From: JBEKHT01 sp050012135
GTDB lineage: Bacteria; Chloroflexota; Anaerolineae; Anaerolineales; RBG-16-64-43
Assembly (NCBI GenBank): GCA_050012135.1
Contig: JBEKHT010000056.1
Location: 1-13,772 of the forward strand
DNA length: 13,772 bases
Direction: 5' to 3'
Part shown: positions 12,964-13,772 of the stretch, one piece after another
Numbering within the stretch: position 1 is the stretch's first letter
How the letters are laid out: each line of letters begins with the position of its first letter
Notes under the pieces: model-generated
Databases searched by the model: none
Told to the model about the DNA's origin: nothing
What the model saw: only the letters and a program-made list of their open reading frames with translations
Position numbers and translations under genes: made by a program

Positions 12964-13772
12964 ATGAAGAGACTTCGCAGGTGGATCTGGATTCCGATCG
13001 TGGTTGTGGTGTTGGTGGCGGGGGTATTTGGGGATGCGTACTACCAGCAGCGGCAGTATCAGGCGACGCTGGGGGCGCTGCAGACCCAGGCTCTGGCGCT
13101 GGGGACGATCACGGCTTCGGTGAGTGCGACGGGGACGCTGGCGGCGGTGCGGACGGCGGACCTGAGCTTTGGGACGACCGGAGAAGTGGGGCAGGTGAAC
13201 GTGACCCTGGGGCAAACGGTGAAGCAGGGGCAGGTGCTGGCGGCGCTGGATCCGGCTTCGCTGCCGTCGGATGTCAACCTGGCCAAGCAGGACCTGGTCA
13301 GCGCGCAGCAGGCGCTCGCGAATGCGCAGTCGTCGCAGACGGCGCAGGCCAACGCGCAACTTGCCCTGGCCAACGCCCAAATCGCGTTTACCAGCGCCCA
13401 GACGAACTACAACAACTATGTGCTCAACTACGGGCCCACGGCGCTGAACGACGCCCAGAACGAACTGCAGATTGCCCAATCTCACTATCGGGCGAGCGCG
13501 ACGGATGCCAACCGCACGCTGTATACGCAGGCCCTGCAGAACTATCAGACCCTCTACGCACAGTACGCCGGCACGGGCACAACGAGCGCGGCGGTTGACC
13601 CGTCCACGGTCGCGCAGGTGGCGGCGCAGTACAATTTAGCCAAGGCGCAGCTGGCGGATGCGCAGGCGACGCTGAAGAATTTCCAGAACGGGGTCAATCC
13701 ACAGACGGTGGCGGCGGCGCAGGCGCAGGTGGCGGCGGACGAGGCGACGATTGCGGAGGCGGAGATCACGGC
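12964..13772 (+). CDS. HlyD/RND-type periplasmic adaptor (membrane fusion) protein, N-terminal part, runs off the window
   Basis: The frame is open from ATG 12964 to the end of the window (269 codons, no stop), so it is a 3'-truncated gene. A single N-terminal membrane anchor (residues 4-22, WIWIPIVVVVLVAGVFG) is preceded by basic KRLRR. Then come the first half of a barrel-sandwich/lipoyl-like domain (ITASVSATGTLAAVRTADL, GEVGQVNVTLGQTVKQGQVLAALD, about 49-96) and a long Ala/Gln/Asn-rich coiled-coil hairpin (about 100-269, with heptad-like AQ repeats such as LAKAQLADAQATL and AAAQAQVAADEATIAEAEI). In the family this protein links an inner-membrane ABC or RND pump to an outer partner or extends it outward. 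An ABC ATPase/permease (MacB-like) would be expected next, outside the window. AAGGA (12948-12952) is the likely ribosome binding site, at longish spacing. Confidence 0.88.
   Translation, partial: MKRLRRWIWIPIVVVVLVAGVFGDAYYQQRQYQATLGALQTQALALGTITASVSATGTLAAVRTADLSFGTTGEVGQVNVTLGQTVKQGQVLAALDPASLPSDVNLAKQDLVSAQQALANAQSSQTAQANAQLALANAQIAFTSAQTNYNNYVLNYGPTALNDAQNELQIAQSHYRASATDANRTLYTQALQNYQTLYAQYAGTGTTSAAVDPSTVAQVAAQYNLAKAQLADAQATLKNFQNGVNPQTVAAAQAQVAADEATIAEAEIT

Noticed and set aside
12739..13485. A 248-codon minus-strand frame
   Set aside because: It is antisense of the membrane protein and adaptor genes and Arg/Leu/Gln-rich without motifs.
12852..13598. A 248-codon plus-strand frame overlapping the adaptor
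   Set aside because: The Gly/Ala/Asp-rich product is an alternative frame of the adaptor gene, whose true frame has a membrane anchor, lipoyl-like motif and coiled coil and is simply not closed by a stop in the window.
1..13772. tRNA, rRNA, CRISPR array, insertion sequence, phage or toxin-antitoxin genes
   Set aside because: Looked for on both strands by eye; no cloverleaf with CCA end, regularly spaced repeats, transposase motifs or terminal inverted repeats were seen.

Overview
This window is 13.8 kb of GC-rich bacterial chromosome in which every gene I can support is on the + strand. GatCAB amidotransferase subunits, a lone dnaN, a DUF3052-like protein and a PEP/pyruvate-binding-type pseudogene together suggest a deep-branching, probably environmental bacterium. 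My best guess is Chloroflexota. This rests on remembered family resemblance, not on a search. There is no rRNA, tRNA, CRISPR array, transposase or phage gene.

Left part (1-6436), metabolism and translation: the 3' end of gatA, a sugar-phosphate nucleotidyltransferase whose ATG overlaps the gatA stop, a 71-aa unknown protein, a class I aminotransferase, a DUF3052-like protein overlapping the aminotransferase stop, gatB (apparently starting at CTG), and a Glu/Leu-type dehydrogenase. A textbook Rho-independent terminator (6412-6436) closes this run. gatA and gatB are separated by four unrelated genes. The aminotransferase and glutamate dehydrogenase could be linked through glutamate and 2-oxoglutarate.

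Middle (6437-9078): a decayed PEP/pyruvate-binding (PPDK N-terminal-like) gene with an in-frame stop, a large internal deletion and a later frameshift. It is followed by an intact, stand-alone dnaN (beta sliding clamp) with a strong Shine-Dalgarno and its own hairpin terminator.

A gene-free stretch of about 500 bases (9079-9586) contains an unexplained 26-nt hairpin, a perfect 10-bp palindrome and repeated TGAAA(C) elements.

Right part (9587-13772), envelope-stress-like cluster: an ECF sigma factor, its overlapping membrane-bound zinc-finger anti-sigma factor, an HtrA/DegP-type serine protease with PDZ domain, an unknown multi-pass membrane protein, and the first two thirds or so of an HlyD/RND-type periplasmic adaptor running off the window. 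The coding strand here becomes very G-rich, with GGG/GTG/CTG/GCG codons and G-quadruplex-capable runs, unlike the C-ending codons of the left part. A plausible model is sigma-controlled expression of a surface protease and an export system. No clearly new system is proven. The best leads are this stress cluster with its unknown membrane protein, the non-canonical gatB start, and the freshly decayed kinase-like gene.
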